From Uranotaenia lowii (Eukaryota > Arthropoda > Insecta > Diptera > Culicidae): a DNA stretch of 64,000 nt. Positions 22,851 to 34,311 of the stretch are shown here, in pieces (position 1 is the stretch's first letter; the number at the start of each line of letters is the position of its first letter). The translations under genes and the position numbers were made by a program. The stretch is taken from the NCBI RefSeq assembly GCF_029784155.1, contig NC_073691.1, positions 23,357,639-23,421,638 on the forward strand. Reading direction: 5' to 3'. The notes below the pieces were generated by a model. The model had not been told where the DNA came from. It did not search any database and saw only the letters and a list, made by a program, of their open reading frames with translations.

Positions 22851-23913
22851 ACACCCAAAATTCAGCCTCTGTGCCAATGGCGTGTAGTCAATTACATAGC
22901 ATCATTGGTACAAGAAGATAACGCGATTGGTGCTGATTCGATTTGCTCCCACCGGCATTAATCTCCCAAGTTAACCGAATTGCGTATGTCTGAAAGAAAC
23001 AAAATAAAAACGCTTTCACGTCCCTCCCTATCGCATCACAAGACAAAGAAGGATGGAAATAAATACCGGCCAACACCAGGCAGCCAGCGAACCGAGCGCT
23101 GTGCGTGTGAATGTAGCAAAAGCAACAACAAAAACATCCTTCTAATTCAATCCCTTCAATCCACTGGCAAACAACCACGGCCGAGCTGTGCGTGTGTATG
23201 CAGTAAAAGCAACAACAAAAAAACATTCCTTCAATTCAATTTGCCGGCAAACAACCACGGCTAAGCTGTGCGTGTGTATGTAGCAAAAGCAACAAGAATA
23301 TATTCCTTCAATTCACCGGCAAACAAGCACCGGCCAAGCTGCCCGGCTTTAGCAGCTGTGTATATGTAGCGTGTGTATGTAATAGCAGGCAGTAAGCAAA
23401 GCACAGTTCTCGTTCAATAGGTTTCCCGTTTCCTCCACTCCCGTTCCCTTTTCCCGTTTCCATCGCAAGACAAATGAATACCTTGAAAGGAGGCCAAACG
23501 CCGGGAAGCCACTGTCGTGCGTTTCTTTTGTGATTGATCGGTGGCAGAATGCCTATGACAAATATCCCCCTTCCTGCATGAAGCTCAAATAGTGCACTGG
23601 TTAAGATGTCGGTCTGGCAAGATAATTTGGTTAGTGATTTGAGTTCGATTCTCCCTACGGGCGCTGTGGTTTATATTTTTATTTTCTTGTTTCTGGGATG
23701 AATTATCCAATAGGAACGAAATCCCATAAAATGTTTTTCTTGTTTCGCTTGAATGTAGTGGTCATGAATCATTTTAGTTGGGAGCCGAGTCCTTATGCCA
23801 GTTACGGTTTTTCAAACATATCATCTTCGGCACAGTGCACATTTCAGCGCATTATCGGCACAGAGATGTGCTAAATAGGCATTGGATTTTTGCAACCTCT
23901 TCTATGGGTGTAG
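22851..23913 (+). repeat. SINE-like composite repeat, unit B
   Basis: This is a second copy of unit A with the same ends (ACACCCAAAATTCAG to TTCTATGGGTGTAG) and one more copy of the internal tandem stretch of about 70 bp. Its last three bases belong to the 20-bp duplication flanking the next insertion. No duplication flanks B itself, which fits origin by tandem duplication or unequal exchange rather than independent insertion. Confidence 0.7.
23583..23665 (+). repeat. tRNA-like block in unit B
   Basis: This is the equivalent of the block in unit A. The A-box-like AGTGCACTGGTTAAGATG and B box GAGTTCGATTCTC are both retained, with a few changes between them. Confidence 0.55.
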
Positions 23914-23930
23914 GAGATATAGAATGTTCT

Positions 23931-23957
23931 ATGTATGTATGTATGTATGTATGTATG
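23931..23957 (+). repeat. (ATGT)n microsatellite
   Basis: About six tandem ATGT units sit directly against the left 20-bp duplication, as expected of a repetitive 3' tail. Confidence 0.9.
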
Positions 23958-24898
23958 AAAACCCACCAGTGGCTGATAGGTCTTTCGACCCGAGGCGGTA
24001 CGGGAAGTCTCGATCGCATATTCAAATATTGTTCATGCTTAACTCATCAACAATATTTGCAGCACAACCAAGGGGTCCGTTTCCACTGGCTTGGGACAGG
24101 TTTGACTCATCTCACTCCCTTCCAACTGTTCGAAACAAATAAAAAATTCTGAAAAGATTCTTAAGTAACCTTCTCATGATTCTAAATTTGTTGAGATACT
24201 CCGGCTGGCTTGAACCCACAATCCATTGTATATCAGTCTTCCGATCGTTTGATGTCCTGTCCAACCCGCCGCTGAACCCCATAATAGAGTTAAGCTATTT
24301 TGAACATATGAAAAAAAAACACTTTTTACATCTTACCTCTTTTTCATTGGAAAAGGATACATGTTGAAAGGGATAATTTCCGGGAATATTTAAAAGACAG
24401 GAATGGGCAAGCCTGTAGCCAAATCCGTCAGTTGCCAACAATCGCTCTTCTTGCATTTACCGGGGGTTGACCAACGTGTGAAAGGGTTTGAGAAACGGCT
24501 AGTGACCGACAACACCCACCTTGCGAGCAACAGCAATTGGCTCAGCAACATTTGGGACCCGTAAAAGTTCAACGAGTTCCGAAATTGAAGGCACCACCAT
24601 TGCCACCCGGTTCACCACGTACGATCTTCGAGCCCCAAGACATCCCGCAGTAGCATTTCCTGTTTGCCGACCACCTCATCGAGTACACACTACACGGTAT
24701 TTTGGATTTCTTGATTAGTGTCACCCCCTCGTCAAAGTCGACCCGAGGTTCTTCGTAATTGTGCTCTGCTAGCCAACCAAAAAAGGCCGCATGAGGCACA
24801 CCAGAATCCCCGTGACTTGATCAGGGATTCGAGGGCTGTTGTAGCTAGCCCTTTTGGTCAGCTAATAATAAACTGGCCTGTTGCGAAGCGTTGATGCA

Positions 24899-25558
24899 AA
24901 AGCATGGATCACTACAAATCTGGACGCACTATTTATTTTACCAGAGTGCTCCTAGTTGTCGGATCTGGAATGTTTTGGCAGCACTTTGTAGAAGAATGTT
25001 TCTTCTACCAGTGCTGAAAATTTCATTACGATTCGTTTTGTTTCAAAAAAGTTACACGTGATGGAAGCCGCAAGATGAAAATAAATTTTGAACACCCACG
25101 TCAAAAACCCGACGTGGTCGGGTTCAAAAATCGCGAAATCGTTAAAAATGGTCAAATCAACCGTGTGTAGCGTTCTCAAACGTTTCCGTGAGATGCGTAC
25201 GGGTGGATTTTGTCGAAAAGGACATCAACCCACCCATCTGCCCTCAATCCCGCTCTATCGAAAAATTTTGGGCAATTGTCAAGCAGAAGATGAAGAAGAA
25301 TGGTAGGACGACTCGGGAAACAACAGCGATGAAGAGATTGTGGAATAGGGTGGAATAGGGTGTTCAAACTATAATGAGTGATACTCAACCAAAAGTTCGA
25401 AAATTCATCAAAACAACATCGGAATAATTTTTTTATTATTTTTCCTTTAAAGTGCAATAAAAACCCTACATTTCAAGTACAAAACATTTTTATTTCGTTT
25501 ATATAGCTCCGAGATAGACCCGTTTTAATGCGTCCAGATTTGTAGTGATCCATGCTTT
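24899..25558 (+). mobile_element. Internally deleted Tc1/mariner element
   Basis: The ends are perfect 30-bp inverted repeats (24899-24928 and 25529-25558) starting AAAGCATGGATCACTACAAA. The interior carries only the two ends of a transposase gene. At 660 bp it is about half the usual length for an autonomous element. It lies within the 23911-25805 insertion. TA duplications could not be placed with confidence, so the true tips may extend slightly further. Confidence 0.85.
25088..25434 (+). pseudogene. Tc1/mariner transposase, core deleted
   Basis: The N-terminal part (about 25088-25210) includes SGSKIAKSLKMVKSTVCSVL and KRFREM, a helix-turn-helix DNA-binding segment typical of mariner-type transposases. 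After a frame change at about 25215, CPQSRSIEKFWAIVKQKMKK and NGRTTRETTAMKRLW follow. IEKFWAIVK is the conserved block just after the last catalytic acidic residue. Roughly 200 residues with the DDE/D catalytic triad are missing, and there is an in-frame stop after RVE. It is non-functional. Its TIRs could still be moved in trans by a related transposase. Confidence 0.85.
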
Positions 25559-25805
25559 ACTTCCCGCAGCATTGCTGATACTAATTGCATTGGATGCAGA
25601 GGACACTGCTGTTAACGTCGTAGTAATCGTTCCGGGCGTTCTTGAAAACAGATTGAGAATCTCTAACATTTGAACAAATTTTCAGCACAAATGACAAGAA
25701 AAAATGAATTTTTCTCCAGGAGTTAAAATTGGCAGCGAAAAAAATCACACCCGTCGTTCACGGCCGCAGCCTACTAATCATCTCATAGGAGATATAGAAT
25801 GTTCT

Positions 25806-26368
25806 GTTGATAAGAGGAAAAAATCTGAACCTAGTAAAATAATTTAGTAATTTAGTAATTTTTTATTGGTCTTCGTTTAATTTATTTTACTCAAGAAGCA
25901 TAACTTGCTATCAAATATAATAATAGTAGGAATATTCCTCACTCCCCAGAAACTTGAAGGACACATGAAACGCGCCTCCATGTGAGGAAAGTTCTTACGA
26001 ACATGAATAAATGCTATCGAGAAGACCTAAGTTGCCTTAGACTAAATTTCGAAAGCTTCTGGCGAAAACTGTTAAGCTCATTATCACCAAAACTTTGTGT
26101 CCCGATCTGGCAATTATACTTAATACAACACAAGTATATTTACTTTTTTCTTTCATAATATCTTTCATGATAAGTAAATTGACTTCGTTAATAAATTTTA
26201 TACTCAAAATATGATTTTGATTTATCGGTTCAACATGTTTTGGAGTTTTCAAAAAATCAGATGTGCCTAAATGAAAAGTATTAAAAAGAGCTAATTCTTC
26301 ACGAAGAATTTGTTCCTTTACCAATTTATTCATTTTTAGAAAAATGCTGATTTCCATTTACCAAACGT
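25806..26368. other. AT-rich spacer with one unexplained open frame
   Basis: A 106-codon frame on the minus strand (26037-26357) begins MEISIFLKMNKLV. It has no recognisable domain and no sign of splice sites or codon bias. In DNA this AT-rich it is most likely chance. Confidence 0.25.
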
Positions 26369-26376
26369 GCTCCAGA

Positions 26377-28637
26377 CAGGCCCGTGCGAAGGACCCGCTC
26401 ATGGGGGGGGGGGGTTTCAAAATCCGAAATTAAAAATCCAGATTTTCAAAGTTTGGGATCAGTGCTGTGTCCGGCAAATCATCAATAAATTATTGAAAAT
26501 GATGTTCCTTATTCTGAACTAGACATTTGCTTGAAAATATATACGAAGCAATCAAGTTGACAAATCTAACATCAATATTTTAAAAAACACAGAAAACGAA
26601 TGCGATTTAAAATTTTGAATTAAAATAGAGTTTAAAGCTTCGGGCATAAGAATAATAGAAATAAAATTCATCAATTTAATCCAGATTTAAAAAGAAACTA
26701 AATCCGAATTCTAAAATAAATTTCAGAAAAGATAAGAATTTAATCATGATTTAAAATTGTTCAGCAAAACTATAATAACTTTTATTTTTTAATCGTTTTA
26801 GTTAACATTCCTTTCCTTCATTTTCAATTGATGGTTTGATTGAAAATTTTCGCTGTAATATTTTAAATTCGAAGAAATATTTAATCGCCATTTGAATTGT
26901 GAAATCTTGATAAGGAAAAAAATCAATTTTGAACTTGGGAGAAGTTATCAGAAACACATACCTACTTGAAGATTAAAATTAATTTGATACAAAGAAGAAT
27001 ATCAATTTTATTTCAAGAGTATCAGTGATCAAAATCAGAGATAACATCATTTTTTATTTCGTCCAGTTATCAACCTGTGCATTTCTGAAGTTTACAACAT
27101 CACTTCATATATTATGAGAAAACTAAGTTTTTCTTTTTAAAAATTAAGATTATTAGGCTTATTATGTTTTCAGAAAACAAAAATTCAGACTTGAAAAAAC
27201 ATTGAGAACATTATTTAAATTATATTGAAAGAAATAAAAAATGTTTGACTATAAAAATTAGAAAACTCATGTAAAAATTTAAAATAGAAAAAAACTATAA
27301 AATTTGATAATTTATAAAAACATAATAAGACGTTAAAATAATACGTTTCTAGTATCGATGATATGGAGTTTAAAAATTTAAACATGAATCAGTTTTAAGT
27401 GAAATCAATCATTAATAACTGATGCTCTAACAAATCTTCATGAAATTGAAAAAAAAATATGATTCCTTATTTGCTTATTACTTTTAATTTATTCAGGAAT
27501 AATAATGTTGTTGATGATGATAATGCATGATCTAAAAAAGTTAAATTCTACAGTTTTTATAAACTTGGAATATATCATTACAAGCATTTCCGACTGCAGT
27601 AAAGAAATTTAAAATAAAAAAGATATTATTGAATTTTACCAATTTGTTGAAATCTGCATTTGTTTTTCGCCCACAGATATCTTAAATTAAATTTGATTTA
27701 AATGGAGTAACGTGAACAAGTAGAAGACTGCTATAGCTTTTTTTCGCAGAAACCAAAATAAGTTGCGATCTAGGGGAAAATTGGATAATTTTTTTGAAGC
27801 CTTTTATTTTTTTTATGTTTCACATGTTTGTCTAAAAAGTCAAAAAAGAAATTCTTAAATGATTTTCACCTATTGTGATAAAAGTGATTTAAAAAACAGA
27901 GCTGTTAGACAAAAACCTAATTGCATATTTGGATTTTGGGCACCCAAATTATATAAAATCATTTCTTAAATTATTTGCGCCTAGGAAAAATTTTAAATTT
28001 GAGGCCTTGAGTAATTTGTCAAAAACTTTTTTGATATAGAGTTTAGGATTCAAAAGAGAGAAACAAAAAAAAAACATTTGAGGCTGATGAAATTGGTTTC
28101 TTGAGGAATATTTCATATCAGCATAAAATTAAGAATGACATTTACCTTTTTTTACAATCAAAGTGGTTAGTTATAAAGTCATCGAAACTAGGATTTTGAC
28201 TATCGTGTAAAATTAGTATTCTATGAATGAATTTTGAAGTTCAAATAGTTGGTTTCAAATGTTATACTTGTTTAGTTACCCTTCTTAGTAAAAACCCACT
28301 TTAAACACGAGTTAGGGTTTTTGTGAGTAAAGATTTGAGTTTCAATACAAAAGGTATTAACTGAATTGCATATCTAAATCTACAATTGATTAGTTTAAAT
28401 TTGTGAACGTCATATAGAGACGAAAACGAAAAGTTTTAGGCCTTGAGAATGATTTAAGACGAAATTCAGCCGGAGGCGAGCCGAATTTCTAACATGTTTG
28501 TCAACACTGATTTTTAAACACCTTTTGGGATCAAGTAGTTTCCGATAAATTCATTTCTTGTACTGACAATTTTACTTGGAAAAAATCTCCATGGGGGGGG
28601 TTTAACCCCTAAAACCCCCCCCGTTTGCACGGCCTTG
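26377..28637 (+). mobile_element. Long non-autonomous hAT-type element, complete copy 2
   Basis: The ends are CAGGCCCGTGCGAAGG on the left and the complement of GTTTGCACGGCCTTG on the right, with a G-tract just inside the left end and G-tract/C-tract blocks inside the right. A perfect 8-bp duplication GCTCCAGA flanks it (26369-26376 and 28638-28645). CA-starting tips plus 8-bp duplications point to hAT. The 2261-bp interior is AT-rich and has no transposase. Truncated relatives lie at 5840-8772 (+) and 61928-63796 (-), and a possible fragment at about 31600-31660. Confidence 0.85.
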
Positions 28638-28644
28638 GCTCCAG

Positions 28645-28668
28645 ATAATAATAATAATAATAATAATG
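28645..28668 (+). repeat. (ATA)n microsatellite
   Basis: A tandem ATA run follows immediately after the right target duplication of the hAT-type element. Confidence 0.9.
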
Positions 28669-29377
28669 ATGATGTGGTCATCAATAAATCTCAAATCATA
28701 TTGTAGAGTAGATTTTAAGATAAATTCACTTAGTAAATTGTTGCCTTCTTATGATTTCTTTTATGAAATATTCAGTGTTGTCCAAAAAGTGAAATTTCCA
28801 TCAACGATTGTTACAATTCAAATGACATTAGAATCTCAAATTGTAGATTTATTAGCATACTCCGTCAGTCGGGACCTTTTTTTCCATTTGGCAGAAAACA
28901 ACACAAATTGAGAACCATAGCAACATACTTTCCTACACGAAGAAAAGTTGGAGTAGGCTTAAATTACTATGTTGAAAATAAAACGTAAACATAATTTTCT
29001 GCGTGGTCATAGAAATGCAAGTTCAAACACGAACTTTTGTAGTTAAGACGCGAACCCACGGTTGATGGAAAGAATGTTCAGAATTTCCTCAGTACTTCAA
29101 TGCTTGAAATTTTCTTCTAGTAAGAACTTTCTCCAGGAGGTGGTGCTGATATACATGTCCTTGTTGAAGTATATGAAGCATGCTGAGAGCTACCAATGTT
29201 GATTATAATATGTTTGTTGCTATGCAAAATATACTTCACTAAATAGTAATATTCTTCGGACCTATTAAACTTTGTATGTTAAAATCCATAAAGTGGAATT
29301 GAGTTCTTGGGGGTCTAATCTACGGTTTTTCAACGGTCATTTAATGGATATTTAATGCAGATCTTAAAAAGTCTCTC
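28669..29377. other. AT-rich spacer, no gene
   Basis: One 81-codon chance frame; nothing recognisable. Confidence 0.4.
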
Positions 29378-29380
29378 TAA

Positions 29381-30096
29381 GAGCAAGTTCACTGGTGTTG
29401 GGAAAAAGTGGCAGAAATTTTGATACTTATGGCACATTTAGAAAATTTTACCATGCAAAAACATTTCCGAGATCTGTGGCCTTTTAGTTTTCTTCCAACA
29501 CGTGTTGTATTTTCGCATGCTGTGATTATAGATAGACACTATAATTTCATATAGTCTGGCAAAGAGAACGACGGGAGCCAATCGAACTGTCATTCGCGCG
29601 GAGCCAATCGAGCATTCTATGAAAATGTTCAAGCTCTTCATAGCTCTCTCCAGTTGCAAAATAAAAAATAGTTTCTCAGATTCTTAAATTACCTGCTATG
29701 TTTGTCAGTTGAACGCGAAATCCCTTTTAAAAATATATTATGATGAAAAACGTAGTGAAAATTCTGCTAAAAAACTTTTGTTAATGTCACTAAAAAGCCA
29801 AAAAAGTTTAGTGAATTACAATACTTCAACCATGATATTCCAATATTTAGAAAGTTTGCTCGATTGGCTCCCGCGAATGACAGTTCGATTGGCTCCCGTC
29901 GTTCTCTTTGCCAGACTATATGAAATTATAGTGTCTATAGCTGTGATGCAAAAATAGCAATATTTCTATCACATACAGCTGAAATAGAAACAGTGTTGTA
30001 AAAGAATACATCGCCCCAAGATCTTGAAATTGCATGGTAAAATTTTCAAAATGTCGAAATTTCTACCACTTTTTCCCAACACCAGTGAACTTGCCC
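29381..30096. mobile_element. PIF/Harbinger-like MITE interrupted by a nested element
   Basis: The arms start GAGCAAGTTCACTGGTGTTG and are inverted at the right end, flanked by TAA on both sides (29378-29380 and 30097-30099). The same element without interruption is at 38133-38432, flanked by TTA. TWA target duplications are characteristic of PIF/Harbinger elements. Removing the nested 413 bp and its 8-bp duplication leaves 295 bp, close to the 300 bp of the intact copy. Nearly the whole element is inverted repeat, and it has no coding capacity. Confidence 0.85.
29527..29939. mobile_element. Nested TIR element with 8-bp TSD, 413 bp
   Basis: It is inserted in the MITE at GCTGTGAT, duplicated at 29519-29526 and 29940-29947. 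The uninterrupted MITE at about 38270-38277 has this string once, which proves the insertion. The inverted repeats are about 80 bp and begin TATAGACACTATAATTTCAT (the left copy carries an extra GATA). Eight-bp duplications suggest hAT or P superfamily. The interior (29613-29857) is non-coding. Confidence 0.88.
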
Positions 30097-30099
30097 TAA

Positions 30100-31740
30100 G
30101 AATCTTTATAAAAAGAAAAGATGCAAACCAGAAGGATCTTAGTAAGCATCGATCGTTCGAAGACGTGTTTGACAGTCGTTCCCGAAAATGTTCTGCATCG
30201 TCATGAAGATAAGGAAATAAAATATCTAAATCTCAGTTTAAAGGAACAACAGCTTTTGTTGACGTTCAGTGAAAATTGTGAAACATTAACTGAGAAGCAC
30301 TGGAAAAGGTGAATGGTGCAAAGATTGTATTATCAGTGGAATAAGCGTCAAACTGTGAAAGTATCGGGTAAGAGCAATTAATTTTTTGTTTTTTATTTAT
30401 TTTCAACTTTACAAATTGAATATTATTATATCAAACCCGAATTCTATAGAATCATACAAAGCGTTTGGCAGGGAACTCCACGTTTCTTTCCTCCCTTATA
30501 TACCTGTATCTTTTGCGTTTTACATCACATGGTTGGCCTGGCTGTAGTAGTATCCGCAATGCATGTTGTATGTATCAGATAATTCAGATATCTACTATGT
30601 GGAAAAAAATTGAGGAACGCAAGTTTATCATTTTCCGAGATGTCTTCAAGTTTTGGCCATGCTGGTGTTTGAAGAAGCAGAAGAAAAAGAAAAGATAAAA
30701 AATCATGTTGAAGCTTACAAATTTGGTTTGCATTCCCATGAAAAATTGCATGACATCAAAATAGCTGACATAAAAATTAAATTTTTCGAAAGGAAAAATC
30801 GATACGTAACGATGAGCATACCTCCCCCCCTCCCTTATGTCACAATTCGTAACGCTCGAGCTTACTTCCTCTAACCTCCCCCCCCTAGGAGCGTTACGTA
30901 ATATAAGGATGTCACCTCAGGTTTTTCCACTGATTACATTACATTTCCATTACAAAAAAAAACTGAATAAAGAATCCGAAATCTGATCACAGAGATCGAA
31001 TTTTAATGTTTATAAGCACAACTGGAGCCACAAACCCAGGATTATTACCAGATAGTTTACCAGATATTTTTCCGCCCAAAATCCGGGCCGTGCAATTTCA
31101 GGTTATTTTCCTTAATATCCACCAATATCAAAATATTTTAATAATAATCATGAAGAAAAGCACTTGAAAACCTGTTTTTTATATCAAATTAGATCAGTCA
31201 ATTTTAAATCATATTTCAAGTTTTTCAAAAAATCTTTCATATTAATTTTGATGAAATTTGCTCAAAAAATTTGGACGCAAAATTCTTAATCCTATTTTTA
31301 GTGAATCAAGTTTTCGTTTAATTTTGCAAATAAAGTGAACAAAATGGAGCAACATCTGGGCAATCTGACAAGATAAGTCTCATCTTATTGATATTCGACA
31401 TTCGGATCTAAATTTCTAACAAGAAGTGAGAAACTTTTTGAAAAACTGTAGTAGAATTGTGAATCAGGAATAAGATTTTGAGGTATTGGCTTTAGTTCTG
31501 AGTCGAGACTATTACTCTTGAATAGTTTTAGAGGATCATCAAAATTTGATTCGAAATTATAAATTTTGAGTTTAGAGAAGACCATTTCGCTTGGCATTTT
31601 TGGAACCTCATGGTGGGAGGGTTTAACCCCCAAACCATCCCCCGTTCCTATGGTCATGATGTAAGGTAATGTTATAATGTAAACTAAGACTTAAAGTTTT
31701 TCGAAAATCTTTATTTCGTAGCTTCGTCTACGGTCAGCTT
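30100..31740. other. AT-rich DNA with small repeat remnants
   Basis: 30804-30903 is a C-rich stretch bounded by ACGTAACG and CGTTACGT, possibly a decayed miniature element of about 100 bp. About 31600-31660 has CTCATGGTGGGAGGGTTTAA and CCCCCAAACC, which resembles the 3' end of the hAT-type family. No gene is supported. Confidence 0.35.
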
Positions 31741-31746
31741 TTGTTA

Positions 31747-32227
31747 AGGGAGAATGGGGATACTTGATCCCCTTTTCTTATTCTTCTAATTTCTTATTAA
31801 AAAATTTTAGCAAGCATTTAGAAGGAAAAAAAATATCTTTTTGAACTCTAGGGATCACCTATAATGAACCCATAATGAACATTTTAGAAAACTTTATCTA
31901 AAAACTGTTAAGAGTTTACCATTGTTTAGAAAATATGGTATTATGAAGTTAATAATATACTCTAACGATTTATGTATTGGAATATATATTTTTGTTTTAA
32001 TTTTTTCATGTCAGAAACATTTTAAAGTAATAAAAAAAGATCTTCAAGTCGCATTTTGTGAAATTTTTTAAACAAAGTTCAATAACTCAAAAATTAATTT
32101 GGCAAAAATTTTGAGCTTATAGTTTAGTTGTTTTGTTCCATTTGGCACATTTTTTAGAACATTTGATCCTGGTTAGTCATTCCAGTTCCGAGATATAGCT
32201 AAGGAATCAAGTATCCTCATTCTCCCC
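31747..32227. mobile_element. TA-flanked TIR element, 481 bp
   Basis: The left end GGGAGAATGGGGATACTTGA and the complement of the right end GGGGAGAATGAGGATACTTG form inverted repeats of about 25 bp flanked by TA (31745-31746 and 32228-32229). The tips resemble those of the 913-bp element at 15272-16184 (GGGAGAGTGGGG), so the two may belong to one broad Tc1/mariner-type group. It is non-coding. Confidence 0.75.
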
Positions 32228-32229
32228 TA

Positions 32230-34311
32230 TATATATTGTTATAACACATTTCTTTCATAGAAGTTGCGTTCTTTTAGCTGCCCCAATACTCAATTATCAG
32301 CAATTCAAAAGGTGAAGATTAAGGCAAATGGATGAGGCTCACAGAGAACGTAGTGCAAACCAAATCCAAATAATCACGGTCGCCATTTAGAATGAAGAAA
32401 GATGACCTTTTACAATGCTTCACCTTAAGATGCCTTGCTGGATAACTTCGAAACTCCTAATTATGACGTCAACACAAAACCACCAGAAATGTGCCTTTGT
32501 TGATAGGAGTGTTACGATTTAATTAAAGAGGATTTTTCTCTTTATGCAAGATTATTTGTTAAGGCTTATTCATTAAAAAAAAACTAGAAATGAAACAGTT
32601 TTTTTGTGATTTGCTTAAATTTAAACTCATACTTCAATGATTTTTTTTTAATGTTAGCGATTTCAGTTGAAACAATTTAGTTTTGATAAAAACTTTTCGA
32701 TGATTTTTGTGATAATAATTCATTTGCTAAATAAGATTCTTTGGTTTAGTTACATTACTGATTGATAGCTATCCTGTATCATTGCTAAACTAATTGTTCA
32801 GGAAGACCTGAATCAATCGACAGTTTCAAATTTGCAATGACTACAAGCAAATCAAATTTTATCATTAACTGAATTGTATTTCAACTTTTAGATTCGATCA
32901 GAAAGCAATAGACAGCGTGGAGATACTAATTGAAAGCTATCCAATCGTTATTCCACATTAGGTACCATCGTCCGCAACAATTTTACGCTACCATCTGAAA
33001 CACTGTGCTTTGAATTGAAACTGTGAATGGAAATTTAAATTTGCGACTAATACACGGAGGGCAATTTTTCTAACTATTTGTACTCTAAACCAACATTTTG
33101 ATATTTTTAGATTTTTCTAAAGCCGAGAGTTTGCATCTCTATATTGTTTATTTTACTAGATTTATAATTTATTTTTCAATAACTCGAAACGGTAAAGTCG
33201 CAGTTCCAGGAAGCTAACACATTTCTGCAGCTCTTAGTTACATACATAAAATATGCGTGTCTGATTCGGCGTTTTGGACCTTGGCGAAATGGGAATCAAA
33301 TTTGCTGCAGAACCGCAAAGCAATTATTTCCCTATTAGTAAATTCGTTCATTTCCGGGATAGTAATTTTCCGCGAAACAAAATATAGTTTAGAATTATTG
33401 ATGCCCTGTTATAATCTGAAACTGACAGATATATCTCAAATTTTTTTATGTTTATAAATTTAGTGTTTCCGAAATTTTCAGTTTGGCGCGTTAAATAAAT
33501 TTTTTTTCAGAATTTTTAAGGTTGCTACAATACGAGGAAAAAGCATTCCTTCCTTTTACAATCAATCAACATAAAAGGGTAAATACTTGAGCAGAAGCAA
33601 AAAGAAAAATCTGCTGTGTACATTGAATTTCCAACTTGACGAACCGGAACGAGTAAAGGAATCGAAAGGCTTACTCATCCATTTTCCCATATTCGTTTCT
33701 AGAGCATCTATAGGTCCCCGGTGCAAAATTTCAGCGATCCGTCTGGTCCGGTTCCTTTTTGGTCGAACTTCGGACCGGACCGGATTTCGTTTATCATGTG
33801 CCTTTTGAATGGGTCAACTTTCCGGTTAGCAGTAGTAGTGCTAATATGTGAAACATGCTTCTTTCTTTCTTTCGGTGTCCTTATTCTGGACCCATTTGAA
33901 TATGGGAGAACCTTTTTTGCGTCTCTTTTCTAACAACCCGGATTTGTGACTTTGCCGGCCTGGGTCCTGAGCAAATATTGACCGGAGTGAATTGGCCGGA
34001 ATGACCGGGTCCGCCGAGTGACGTTTGTACATCAATCACCGAAGCAAATTTGCATTATTTTTTATCGTTTTGGAGGCTTTCAACTTTTTCTTTGGGGGAC
34101 TAGCGCCCTCAGCAGGATTTATCGATGATGATTGTTTTCCGGAAGGACTCAAGTCGCCCTAATTTGCACTGATTGACAACTGTGAGGGCCTCCCAGTAAC
34201 AGTATCAATTGAGAGATCCCAGAATCAAGAATTTTGAATTCCGAATTTTGATTTTTTAAATCTGTAATCGTAAATAAGGAGAATTAGAAAATCATAAATT
34301 CAGAAAAATAT
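32230..34311. other. Unique DNA, no gene recognised
   Basis: 33560-34200 is less AT-rich (GGTCCGGTTCC, CGGACCGGACCGG near 33740-33785) but its frames do not resemble known proteins. Nothing else is supported. Confidence 0.4.

Larger units (their letters stand above)
23911..25805 (-). mobile_element. 1.86-kb retrotransposon-like insertion with 20-bp TSD
   Basis: The 20-bp string TAGGAGATATAGAATGTTCT occurs exactly at 23911-23930 and 25786-25805. The first copy joins unit B and the second joins the sequence that would follow it, so the intervening DNA is an insertion. An (ATGT)n tract starts right after the left duplication. Long duplications and a microsatellite tail fit a non-LTR retrotransposon with its 3' end to the left (minus orientation). 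The minus strand near 24560-24800 has a short open stretch (MPHAAFFGWLAEHNYEEPRV...) that I do not recognise. A mariner fragment lies inside. Confidence 0.65.

Noticed and set aside
21799..24152. Several open frames in the two SINE-like units
   Set aside because: They coincide with tandem AAAAGCAACAAC/GTGTGTATG-type stretches and lie in multiple overlapping frames.
26037..26357. 106-codon open frame on the minus strand
   Set aside because: It has no recognisable domain, splice or promoter context. A frame of this length is plausible by chance in 64 kb of such DNA.
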